A DNA stretch of 64,000 nucleotides from Metallyticus violacea (lineage: Eukaryota; Arthropoda; Insecta; Mantodea; Metallyticidae), in assembly GCA_030762175.1 (NCBI GenBank), contig JAUJEO010000021.1:868001-932000 (forward strand), read 5' to 3'. Position numbers and translations under genes: made by a program. The notes beneath the pieces were generated by a model. The model was not told where the DNA came from and ran no database searches. It was given only the letters and a program-made list of their open reading frames with translations. Shown here piece by piece: positions 10,384-22,873 of this stretch. The stretch's first letter is position 1. Each line of letters starts with the position of its first letter.

Positions 10384-12603
10384 TAGCCTCAGTAAAGCAT
10401 ATTATGCACAAAGAATCTCGAAAAGAAAAAAGTTTTTTTTCGAAGTTTCGAAACTTCGTTTGACTCAGTTTTTTTCCGTTCTAATTTGACATAACTGGTT
10501 CTCTTTCATTATACTAGTTTGATAGCCTCAGTTAAGCATATTATATGCAAAGAATCTCGAAAAGAAAAAATTTTTTTTTCGAATTTTGGAAACTTCGTTA
10601 GAATCACTTTTTTTCCGTTCTTATTTTAGGTAACTGGTTCTCTTTCATTATACTAATTTGATAGCCTCAGTAAAGCATATTATGCGCAAAGAATCTTGAA
10701 AAGAAAAAAAATTTTTTTCGAAGTTTGGAAACGTCGTTAGAATCACTTTTTTTCCGTTCTTATTTGAGATAACTGGTTCTCTTTCATTATACTAGTTTGA
10801 TAGCCTCAGAAAAGCATATTATGCGCAAAGAATCTCGAAAAGAAAAAAGTTTTTTTTCGAAGTTTGGAAACTTCGTTTCAATAACTTTTTTTCGGTTCTT
10901 ATTTAAGATAACTGGTTCTCTTTCATTATACTAGTTTGATAGCCTCAGAAAAGCATATTATGCGCAAAGAATCTCGAAAAGAAAAAAATTTTTTTTCGAA
11001 GTTTGGAAACTTCGTTAGAATCACTTTTTTTCCGTTCTTATTTGAGATAACTGGTTCTCTTTCATTATACTAGTTTGATAGCCTCAGTAAAGCATATTAT
11101 GCACAAAGAATCTCGAAAAGAAAAAAAATTTTTTTCCAAGTTTGGAAACTTCATTAGAATCACTTTTTTCCGTTCTTATTTGAGATAACTGGTTCTCTTT
11201 CATTATACTTGTTTGATAGCCTCAGTAAAGCATATTATGCGCAAAGAATCTGGAAAAGAAAAAAAATTTTTTTCGAAGTTTGGAAACTTCGTTAGAATCA
11301 CTTTTTTTCCGTTCTTATTTGAGATAACTGGTTCTCTTTCATTATACTAGTTTGATAGCCTCAGAAAAGCATATTATGCGCAAAGAATCTCGAAAAGAAA
11401 AAAGTTTTTTTTCGAAGTTTGGAAACTTCTTTTGCATAACTTTTTTTCCGTTCTTATTTGAGATAACTGGTTCTCTTTCATTATACTAGTTTGATAGCCT
11501 CAGAAAACCATATTATGCGCAAAGAATCTCGAAAAGAAAAAAATTTTTTTTCGAAGTTAGGAAACTTCTTTAGAATCACTTTTTTTCCGTTCTTATTTGA
11601 GATAACTGGTTCTCTTTCATTATACTAATTAGATAGCCTCAGAAAAGCATATTACGCGCAAAGAATCTCGAAAATAAAAAAATTTTTTTAGAACTTTGGA
11701 AACTTCGTTAGAATCACTTTTTTTCCGTTCTTATTTGAGATAACTCGTTCTCTTTCATTATACTAGTTTGATAGCCTCAGAAAACCATATTATGCGCAAA
11801 GAATCTCGAAAAGAAAAAAAATTTTTTTCGAAGTTTGGAAACGTCGTTTAAATCACTTTTTTCCGTTCTTATTTGAGATAACTGGTTCTCTTTCATTATA
11901 CTAGTTTGATAGCCTCAGTAAAGCATATCATGCACAAAGAATCTCGAAAAGAAAAAAATTTTTTTTCGATGTTTGGAAACTTTGTTAGAATCACTTTTTT
12001 TCCGTTCTTATTTGAGATAACTGGTTCTCTTTCATTATACTAGTTTGATAGCCTCAGAAAGGCATATTATGCGCAAAGAATCTCGAAAAGAAAAAATTTT
12101 TTTTCGAAGTTTGGAAACTTCGTTTGAATAACTTTTTTTCCGTTCTTATTTGAGATAACTGGTTCTATTTCATTATACTAGTTTGATAGCCTCAGAAAAG
12201 CATATTATGCGCAAAGAATCTCGAAAAGAAAAAATTTTTTTTTCGAAGTTTGGAAACTTCGTTAGAATCACTTTTTTTCCGTTCTTATTTGAGATTACTG
12301 GTTCTCTTTCATTATAGTAGTTTGATAGCCTCAGAAAAGCATATTATGCACAAAGAATCTCGAAAAGAAAAAAAATTTTTTTCGAAGTTAGGAAACTTCG
12401 TTAGAATATCTTTTTTTCCGTTCTTATTTGAGATAACTGGTTCTCTTTCATTATACTAGTTTTATAGCCTCAGCAAAGCATATTATTCACAAAGAATCTC
12501 GAAAAGAAAAAAATTTTTTTTCGAAGTTTGGAAACGTCGTTTGAATCACTTTTATTCCGTTCTTATTTGAGATAACTGGTTCTCTTTCACTATACTAGTT
12601 TGA
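10384..12603. repeat. HOR block, 16 monomers (2220 bp), second copy of 1638-3859
   Basis: The type order is the same as in 1638-3859, including n1 (ccaagtttgg), n3 (cttcttttgcataac), q (cgatgtttgg) and the attagaatatc variant of f'. Differences I see are single-base homopolymer changes and one A6GT8 to A6T8 change. Confidence 0.87.
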
Positions 12604-15600
12604 TAGCCTCAGTAAAGCATATTATGCACAAAGAATCTCGAAAAGAAAAAAGTTTTTTTTCGAAGTTTCGAAACTTCGTTTGACTCAGTTTTTTCCGTTC
12701 TAATTTGACATAACTGGTTCTCTTTCATTATACTTGTTTGATAGCCTCAGTAAAGCATATTATATGCAAAGAATCTCGAAAAGAAAAATTTTTTTTTTCG
12801 AATTTTGGAAACTTCGTTAGAATCACTTTTTTTCCGTTCTTATTTTAGGTAACTGGTTCTCTTTCATTATACTAATATAATAGCCTCAGTAAAGCATATT
12901 ATGCGCAAAGAATCTTGAAAAGAAAAAAAATTTTTTTCGAAGTTTGGAAACGTCGTTAGAATCACTTTTTTTCCGTTCTTATTTGAGATAACTGGTTCTC
13001 TTTCATTATACTAGTTTGATAGCCTCAGAAAAGCATATTATGCGCAAAGAATCTCCAAAAAAAAAAGTTTTTTTTCGAAGTTTGGAAACTTCGTTTGAAT
13101 AACTTTTTTTCCGTTCTTATTTGAGATAACTGGTTCTCTTTCATTATACTAGTTTGATAGCCTCAGAAAAGCATATTATGCGCAAAGAATCTCGAAAAGA
13201 AAAAATTTTTTTTCGAAGTTTGGAAACTTCGTTAGAATCACTTTTTTTCCGTTCTTAATTGAGATAACTGGTTCTCTTTCATTATACTAGTTTGATAGCC
13301 TCAGAAAAGCATATTATGCGCAAAGAATCTCGAAAAGAAAAAAATTTTTTTTCGAAGTTTGGAAACTTCGTTAGAATCACTTTTTTTCCGTTCTTATTTG
13401 AAATAACTGGTTCTCTTTCATGATACTAGTTTGATAGCCTCAGAAAATCATATTATGCGCAAAGAATCTCGAAAAGAAAAAAATTTTTTTTCGATGTTTG
13501 GAAACTTTGTTAGAATCACTTTTTTTCCGTTCTTATTTGAGATAACTGGTTCTCTTTCATTATACTAGTTTGATAGCCTCAGAAAAGCATATTATGCACA
13601 AAGAATCTCGAAAAGAAGAAAATTTTTTTCGAAGTTTGGAAACTTCTTTAGAATCACTTTTTTCCGTTTTTATTTGCGATAACTGGTTCTCTTTCATTAT
13701 ACTAGTTTGATAGCCTCAGAAAACCATATTATGCGCAAAGAATCTCGAAAAGAAAAAAATTTTTTTTCGAAGTTTGGAAACTTCTTTAGAATCACTATTT
13801 TTCCGTTCTTATTTGAGATTACTGGTTCTCTTTCATTATACTAATTAGATAGCCTCAGAAAAGCATATTACGCGCAAAGAATCTCGAAAATAAAAAAAAT
13901 TTTTTAGAACTTTGGAAACTTCGTTAGAATCACTTTTTTTTCCGATCTTATTTGAGATAACTGGTTCTCTTTCATTATACTAGTTTGATAGCCTCATAAA
14001 AGCTTATTATGCACAAAGAATCTCGAAAAGAAAAAACATTTTTTTCGAAGTTTGGAAACTTCGTTAGAATCACTTTTTTTCCGTTCTTATTTGAGATAAC
14101 TGATTCTCTTTCATTATACTAGTTTGATGGCCTCAGTAAAGCATATTATGCACAAAATATCTCGAAAAGAAAAAAAATGTTTTTCGAAGTTTGGAAACTT
14201 CATTAGAATCACTTTTTTTCCGTTCTTATTTGAGATAACTGGTTCTCTTTCATTATACTAGTTTGATAGACTCAGTAAAGCATATTATGCGCAAGGAATC
14301 TGGAAAAGAAAAAAAATTTTTTTCGAATTTTGGAAACTTCATTAGAATCACTTTTTTTCCGTTCTTATTTGAGATATCTGGTGGTCTTTCATTATACTAG
14401 TTTGATAGCCTCAGAAAAGCATATTATGCGCAAAGAATCTCGAAAAGAAAAAAGTTTTTTTTCGAAGTTTGGAAACTTCATTAGATTCACTTTTTTTCCG
14501 TTCTTATTTGATATAACTGGTTCTCTTTCATTATACTAGTTTGATAGCCTCAGTAAAGCATATTATGCGCAAAGAATCTGGAAAAAAAAAAAAAAAAATT
14601 TTCGAAATTTGGAAACTTCGTTATAATCACTTTTTTTCCGTTCTTATTTCAGATAAATGGTTCTCTTTCATTATACTAGTTTGATAACCTCAGAAAAGCA
14701 TATTATGCGCAAAGAATCTCGAAAAGAAAAAAGTTTTTTTTCGAAGTTTGGAAACTTCGTTTGAATCACTTTTTTTCCGTTCTTATTTGAGATAACTGGT
14801 TCTCCTTCATTATACTAGTTTGATAGCCTCAGAAAAGCATATTATGCACAAAGAATCTCGAAAAGAAAAAAAATTTTTTTCGAAGTTAGGAAACTTCGTT
14901 AGAATCACTTTTTTTCCGCTCTAATTTGAGATAACTGGTTCTTTCATTATACTAGCTAGTTTGATAGCCTCAGCAAAGCATATTATGCACAAAGAATCTC
15001 GAAAAGAAAAAATTTTTTTTTCGAAGTTTGGAAACTTCTTTTGAATCACTTTTTTTCCGTTCTTATTTGAGATAACTGGTTCTCTTTCATTATACTAGTT
15101 TGATAGCCTCAGTAAAGCATATTATGCACAAAGAATCTCGAAAAGAAAAAAAATTTTTTTCCAAGTTTGGAAACTTCATTAGAATCACTTTTTTTCCGTT
15201 CTTATTTGAGATAACTGGTTCTCTTTCATTATACTAGTTTGATAGCCTCAGTAAAGCATATTATGCGCAAAGAATCTGGAAAAGAAAAAAAATTTTTTTC
15301 GAAGTTTGGAAACTTCGTTAGAATCACTTTTTTTCCGTTCTTATTTGAGATAACTGGTTCTCTTTCATTATACTAGTTTGATAGCCTCAGAAAAGCATAT
15401 TATGCGCAAAGAATCTCGAAAAGAAAAAAGTTTTTTTTCGAAGTTTGGAAACTTCTTTTGCATAACTTTTTTTCCGTTCTTATTTGAGATAACTGGTTCT
15501 CTTTCATTATACTAGTTTGATAGCCTCAGAAAACCATATTATGCGCAAAGAATCTCGAAAAGAAAAAAATTTTTTTTCGAAGTTAGGAAACTTCTTTAGA

Positions 15601-17600
15601 ATCACTTTTTTTCCGTTCTTATTTGAGATAACTGGTTCTCTTTCATTATACTAATTAGATAGCCTCAGAAAAGCATATTACGCGCAAAGAATCTCGAAAA
15701 TAAAAAAATTTTTTTAGAACTTTGGAAACTTCGTTAGAATCACTTTTTTTCCGTTCTTATTTGAGATAACTCGTTCTCTTTCATTATACTAGTTTGATAG
15801 CCTCAGAAAACCATATTATGCGCAAAGAATCTCGAAAAGAAAAAAAATTTTTTTCGAAGTTTGGAAACGTCGTTTGAATCACTTTTTTCCGTTCTTATTT
15901 GAGATAACGGGTTATCTTTCATTATAGTAGTTTGATAGCCTCAGAAAACCATATTATGAGCAAAGAATCTCGAAATGAAAAAAAAATTTTTTCGAAGTAT
16001 GGAAACTTCCTTAGAATCACTTTTTTTCCATTCTTATTTGAGATAACTGGTTCTCTTTCCTTATACTAGTTTGATAGCCTCAGAAAAGCATATTATGCGC
16101 AAAGAATCTTGAAAAGAATAAAGTTTTTTTTCGAAGTTTGGAAACTTCGTTTGAATAACTTTTTTTCCGTTCTTATTTGAGATAACTGGTTCTCTTTCAT
16201 TATACTAGTTTGATAGCCTCAGAAAAGCATATTATGCACAAAGAATCTCGAAAAGAAAAAAAAAATTTTTCGAAATTAGGAAACTTCGTTAGAATCACTT
16301 TTTTTCCGCTCTTATTTGAGATAACTGTTTCTCTTTCATTATACTAGTTTGATAGCCTCAGCAAAGCATATTATGCACAAAGAATCTCGAAAAGAAAAAA
16401 AATTTTTTTCGAAGTTTGGAACTTCGTTTGAATCACTTTTTTTCCGTTCTTATTTGAGATAACTGGTTCTCTTTCATTATACTAGTTTGATAGCCTCAGT
16501 AAAGCATATCATGCACAAAGAATCTCGAAAAGAAAAAAAAATTTTTTCGAAGTTTGGAAACTTCATTAGAATCACTTTTTTTCCGTTCTTATTTGAGATA
16601 ACTGGTTCTCTTTCATTATAGTAGTTTGATAGCCTCAGAAAAGCATATTATGCACAAAGAATCTCGAAAAGAAAAAAAAAATTTTTCGAAGTTAGGAAAC
16701 TTCGTTAGAATCACTTTTTTTCCGTTCTTATTTGAGATAACTGGTTCTCTTTCACTATACTAGTTTGATAGCCTCAGTAAAGCATATTATGCACAAAGAA
16801 TCTCGAAAAGAAAAAAGTTTTTTTTCGAAGTTTCGAAACTTCGTTTGAATCACTTTTTTTCCGTTCTAATTTGAAATAACTGGTTCTCTTTCATTATACT
16901 AGTTTGATAGCCTCAGTAAAGCATATTATGTGCAAAGAATCTCGAAAAGAAAAAAAATTTTTTTCGAAGTTTGGAAACTTCGTTAGAATCACTTTTTTCC
17001 GTTCTTATTTTAGATAACTGGTTGTCTTTCATTATACTAATTTGATAGCCTCAGTAAAGCATATTATGCGCAAAGAATCTCGAAAAGAAAAAAAAATTTT
17101 TTCGAAGTTTGGAAACGTCGTTAGAATCACTTTTTTTCCGTTCTTATTTGAGATAACGGGTTCTCTTTCATTATACTAGTTTGATAGCCTCAGAAAGGCA
17201 TATTATGCGCAAAGAATCTCGAAAAGAAAAAAGTTTTTTTTCGAAGTTTGGAAACTTCGTTTAAATAACTTTTTTTCCGTTCTTATTTGAGATAACTGGT
17301 TCTATTTCATTATACTAGTTTGATAGCCTCAGAAAAGCATATTATGCGCAAAGAATCTCGAAAAGAAAAATTTTTTTTTCGAAGTTTGGAAACTTCGTTA
17401 GAATCACTTTTTTTCCGTTCTTATTTGAGATTACTGGTTCTCTTTCATTATAGTAGTTTGATAGCCTCAGAAAAGCATATTATTCACAAAGAATCTCGAA
17501 AAGAAAAAAATTTTTTTTCGAAGTTTGGAAACGTCGTTTGAATCACTGTTATTCCGTTCTTATTTGAGATAACTGGTTCTCTTTCACTATACTAGTTTGA
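12604..17600. repeat. Long HOR block, 36 monomers (4997 bp), second copy of 3860-8856
   Basis: It repeats the order of 3860-8856 and all its rare markers: ctccaaaaaaaaa in d (about 13052), cataaaagcttatt (about 13995), gatggcctcag, tagactcag, gatatctggtgg (about 14373), the long A run (about 14582) and ctagctag (about 14954). Its length equals that of the first copy within counting error. A few substitutions separate the two, for example ataacttgttc at about 4662 against ataactggttc. Confidence 0.87.
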
Positions 17601-20600
17601 TAGCCTCAGTAAAGCATATTATGCACAAAGAATCTCGAAAAGAAAAAAGTTTTTTTTCGAAGTTTCGAAACTTCGTTTGACTCAGTTTTTTTCCGTTCTA
17701 ATTTGACATAACTGGTTCTCTTTCATTATACTAGTTTGATAGCCTCAGTTAAGCATATTATATGCAAAGAATCTCGAAAAGAAAAAATTTTTTTTTCGAA
17801 TTTTGGAAACTTCGTTAGAATCACTTTTTTTCCGTTCTTATTTTAGGTAACTGGTTCTCTTTCATTATACTAATTTGATAGCCTCAGTAAAGCATATTAT
17901 GCGCAAAGAATCTTGAAAAGAAAAAAAATTTTTTTCGAAGTTTGGAAACGTCGTTAGAATCACTTTTTTTCCGTTCTTATTTGAGATAACTGGTTCTCTT
18001 TCATTATACTAGTTTGATAGCCTCAGAAAAGCATATTATGCGCAAAGAATCTCGAAAAGAAAAAAGTTTTTTTTCGAAGTTTGGAAACTTCGATTCAATA
18101 ACTTTTTTTCGGTTCTTATTTAAGATAACTGGTTCTCTTTCATTATACTAGTTTGATAGCCTCAGAAAAGCATATTATGCGCAAAGAATCTCGAAAAGAA
18201 AAAAAATTTTTTTCGAAGTTTGGAAACTTCGTTAGAATCACTTTTTTTCCGTTCTTATTTGAGATAACTGGTTCTCTTTCATTATACTAGTTTGATAGCC
18301 TCAGAAAAGCATATTATGCACAAAGAATCTCGAAAAGAAAAAAAAAATTTTTCGAAGTTAGGAAACTTCGTTAGAATCACTTTTTTTCCGTTCTTATTTG
18401 AGATAACTGGTTCTCTTTCACTATACTAGTTTGATAGCCTCAGTAAAGCATATTATGCACAAAGAATCTCGAAAAGAAAAAAGTTTTTTTTCGAAGTTTC
18501 GAAACTTCGTTTGAATCACTTTTTTTCCGTTCTAATTTGAAATAACTGGTTCTCTTTCATTATACTAGTTTGATAGCCTCAGTAAAGCATATTATGTGCA
18601 AAGAATCTCGAAAAGAAAAAAAATTTTTTTCGAAGTTTGGAAACTTCGTTAGAATCACTTTTTTCCGTTCTTATTTTAGATAACTGGTTGTCTTTCATTA
18701 TACTAATTTGATAGCCTCAGTAAAGCATATTATGCGCAAAGAATCTCGAAAAGAAAAAAAAATTTTTTCGAAGTTTGGAAACGTCGTTAGAATCACTTTT
18801 TTTCCGTTCTTATTTGAGATAACTGGTTCTCTTTCATTATACTAGTTTGATAGCCTCAGAAAGGCATATTATGCGCAAAGAATCTCGAAAAGAAAAAAGT
18901 TTTTTTTCGAAGTTTGGAAACTTCGTTTGAATAACTTTTTTTCCGTTCTTATTTGAGATAACTGGTTCTATTTCATTATACTAGTTTGATAGCCTCAGAA
19001 AAGCATATTATGCGCAAAGAATCTCGAAAAGAAAAATTTTTTTTTCGAAGTTTGGAAACTTCGTTAGAATCACTTTTTTTCCGTTCTTATTTGAGATTAC
19101 TGGTTCTCTTTCATTATAGTAGTTTGATAGCCTCAGAAAAGCATATTATTCACAAAGAATCTCGAAAAGAAAAAAATTTTTTTTCGAAGTTTGGAAACTT
19201 CTTTTGCATAACTTTTTTTCCGTTCTTATTTGAGATAACTGGTTCTCTTTCATTATACTAGTTTGATAGCCTCAGAAAACCATATTATGCGCAAAGAATC
19301 TCGAAAAGAAAAAAATTTTTTTTCGAAGTTAGGAAACTTCTTTAGAATCACTTTTTTTCCGTTCTTATTTGAGATAACTGGTTCTCTTTCATTATACTAA
19401 TTAGATAGCCTCAGAAAAGCATATTACGCGCAAAGAATCTCGAAAATAAAAAAATTTTTTTAGAACTTTGGAAACTTCGTTAGAATCACTTTTTTTCCGT
19501 TCTTATTTGAGATAACTCGTTCTCTTTCATTATACTAGTTTGATAGCCTCAGAAAACCATATTATGCGCAAAGAATCTCGAAAAGAAAAAAAATTTTTTT
19601 CGAAGTTTGGAAACGTCGTTTAAATCACTTTTTTCCGTTCTTATTTGAGATAACTGGTTCTCTTTCATTATACTAGTTTGATAGCCTCAGTAAAGCATAT
19701 CATGCACAAAGAATCTCGAAAAGAAAAAAAAATTTTTTCGAAGTTTGGAAACTTCATTAGAATCACTTTTTTTCCGTTCTTATTTGAGATAACTGGTTCT
19801 CTTTCATTATAGTAGTTTGATAGCCTCAGAAAAGCATATTATGCACAAAGAATCTCGAAAAGAAAAAAAAAATTTTTCGAAGTTAGGAAACTTCGTTAGA
19901 ATCACTTTTTTTCCGTTCTTATTTGAGATAACTGGTTCTCTTTCATTATACTAGTTTGATAGCCTCAGCAAAGCATATTATGCACAAAGAATCTCGAAAA
20001 GAAAAAATTTTTTTTTCGAAGTTTGGAAACTTCGTTTGAATCACTTTTTTTCCGTTCTTATTTGAGATAACTGGTTCTCTTTCACTATACTAGTTTGATA
20101 GCCTCAGTAAAGCATATTATGCACAAAGAATCTCGAAAAGAAAAAAGTTTTTTTTCGAAGTTTCGAAACTTCGTTTGAATCACTTTTTTTCCGTTCTAAT
20201 TTGAAATAACTGGTTCTCTTTCATTATACTAGTTTGATAGCCTCAGTAAAGCATATTATGTGCAAAGAATCTCGAAAAGAAAAAAAATTTTTTTCGAAGT
20301 TTGGAAACTTCGTTAGAATCACTTTTTTTCCGTTCTTATTTTAGATAACTGGTTGTCTTTCATTATACTAATTTGATAGCCTCAGTAAAGCATATTATGC
20401 GCAAAGAATCTCGAAAAGAAAAAAAAATTTTTTCGAAGTTTGGAAACGTCGTTAGAATCACTTTTTTTCCGTTCTTATTTGAGATAACTGGTTCTCTTTC
20501 ATTATACTAGTTTGATAGCCTCAGAAAGGCATATTATGCGCAAAGAATCTCGAAAAGAAAAAAGTTTTTTTTCGAAGTTTGGAAACTTCGTTTGAATAAC

Positions 20601-22873
20601 TTTTTTTCCGTTCTTATTTGAGATAACTGGTTCTATTTCATTATACTAGTTTGATAGCCTCAGAAAAGCATATTATGCGCAAAGAATCTCGAAAAGAAAA
20701 ATTTTTTTTTCGAAGTTTGGAAACTTCGTTAGAATCACTTTTTTCCGTTCTAATTTGACATAACTGGTTCTCTTTCATTATACTAGTTTGATAGCCTCAG
20801 TTAAGCATATTATATGCAAAGAATCTCGAAAAGAAAAAATTTTTTTTTCGAATTTTGGAAACTTCGTTAGAATCACTTTTTTTCCGTTCTTATTTTAGGT
20901 AACTGGTTCTCTTTCATTATACTAATTTGATAGCCTCAGTAAAGCATATTATGCGCAAAGAATCTTGAAAAGAAAAAAAATTTTTTTCGAAGTTTGGAAA
21001 CGTCGTTAGAATCACTTTTTTTCCGTTCTTATTTGAGATAACTGGTTCTCTTTCATTATACTAGTTTGATAGCCTCAGAAAAGCATATTATGCGCAAAGA
21101 ATCTCGAAAAGAAAAAATTTTTTTTTCGAAGTTTGGAAACTTCGTTAGAATCTCTTTTTTTCCGTTCTTATTTGAGATAACTGGTTCTCTTTCATTATAC
21201 TAGTTTGATAGCCTCAGTAAAGCATATTATGCACAAAGAATCTCGAAAAGAAAAAAAATTTTTTTCGAAGTTTGGAAACTTCGTTAGAATCACTTTTTTT
21301 TCCGTTCTTATTTGAGATAACTGGTTCTCTTTCATTATACTAGTTTGATAGCCTCAGAAAAGCATATTATGCGCAAAGAATCTCGAAAAGAAAAAAGTTT
21401 TTTTTCGAAGTTTGGAAACTTCTTTTGCATAACTTTTTTTCCGTTCTTATTTGAGATAACTGGTTCTCTTTCATTATACTAGTTTGATAGCCTCAGAAAA
21501 CCATATTATGCGCAAAGAATCTCGAAAAGAAAAAAAATTTTTTTCGAAGTTAGGAAACTTCTTTAGAATCACTTTTTTTCCGTTCTTATTTGAGATAACT
21601 GGTTCTCTTTCATTATACTAATTAGATAGCCTCAGAAAAGCATATTACGCGCAAAGAATCTCGAAAATAAAAAAATTTTTTTAGAACTTTGGAAACTTCG
21701 TTAGAATCACTTTTTTTCCGTTCTTATTTGAGATAACTCGTTCTCTTTCATTATACTAGTTTGATACCCTCAGAAAACCATATTATACGCAAAGAATCTC
21801 GAAAAGAAAAAAAATTTTTTTCGAAGTTTGGAAACGTCGTTTGAATCACTTTTTTCCGTTCTTATTTGAGATAACGGGTTATCTTTCATTATAGTAGTTT
21901 GATAGCCTCAGAAAACCATATTATGAGCAAAGAATCTCGAAATGAAAAAAATTTTTTTTCGAAGTATGGAAACTTCCTTAGAATCACTTTTTTTCCATTC
22001 TTATTTGAGATAACTGGTTCTCTTTCCTTATACTAGTTTGATAGCCTCAGAAAAGCATATTATGCGCAAAGAATCTTGAAAAGAAAAAAGTTTTTTTTCG
22101 AAGTTTGGAAACTTCGTTTGAATAACTTTTTTTCCGTTCTTATTTGAGATAACTGGTTCTCTTTCATTATACTAGTTTGATAGCCTCAGAAAAGCATATT
22201 ATGCACAAAGAATCTCGAAAAGAAAAAAAAATTTTTTCGAAATTAGGAAACTTCGTTAGAATCACTTTTTTTCCGCTCTTATTTGAGATAACTGTTTCTC
22301 TTTCATTATACTAGTTTGATAGCCTCAGCAAAGCATATTATGCACAAAGAATCTCAAAAAGAAAAAAAATTTTTTTCGAAGTTTGGAACTTCGTTTGAAT
22401 CACTTTTTTTCCGTTCTTATTTGAGATAACTGGTTCTCTTTCATTATACTAGTTTGATAGCCTCAGAAAGGCATATTATGCGCAAAGAATCTCGAAAAGA
22501 AAAAAGTTTTTTTTCGAAGTTTGGAAACTTCGTTTGAATAACTTTTTTTCCGTTCTTATTTGAGATAACTGGTTCTATTTCATTATACTAGTTTGATAGC
22601 CTCAGAAAAGCATATTATGCGCAAAGAATCTCGAAAAGAAAAATTTTTTTTTCGAAGTTTGGAAACTTCGTTAGAATCACTTTTTTTCCGTTCTTATTTG
22701 AGATTACTGGTTCTCTTTCATTATAGTAGTTTGATAGCCTCAGAAAAGCATATTATTCACAAAGAATCTCGAAAAGAAAAAAATTTTTTTTCGAAGTTTG
22801 GAAACGTCGTTTGAATCACTTTTATTCCGTTCTTATTTGAGATAACTGGTTCTCTTTCACTATACTAATTTGA
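17601..22873. repeat. Composite HOR block, 38 monomers (5273 bp) with two internal fusions
   Basis: Order: a b c d e f g h i j k l/n3 n4 n5 n6 p f t g h i j k/a b c e e3 n3 n4 n5 n6' n8 w v u j k l. The first eleven monomers copy positions 1 to about 1500. At about 19190 the left part of l joins the right part of n3. At about 20740 the left part of k joins the right part of a, removing the marker palindrome, so what would otherwise be two blocks reads as one. e3 is a gcac-type near-consensus monomer with a T8 second tract. Confidence 0.82.

Larger units (their letters stand above)
1..17628. repeat. Large tandem duplication: 1-8884 and 8885-17628
   Basis: The two halves carry the same 12(11)-16-36 series of blocks. 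The start of the window realigns at 8885 and again at 17629. The offset is 8884 up to about 1450 and about 8744 after it, because the second copy lacks one monomer at the k/l fusion. Rare markers (cgattcaataac, tatgcaaaaag, ctagctag, the long A run) occur in both. A third, partial copy runs 17629 to about 19190. Confidence 0.88.
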
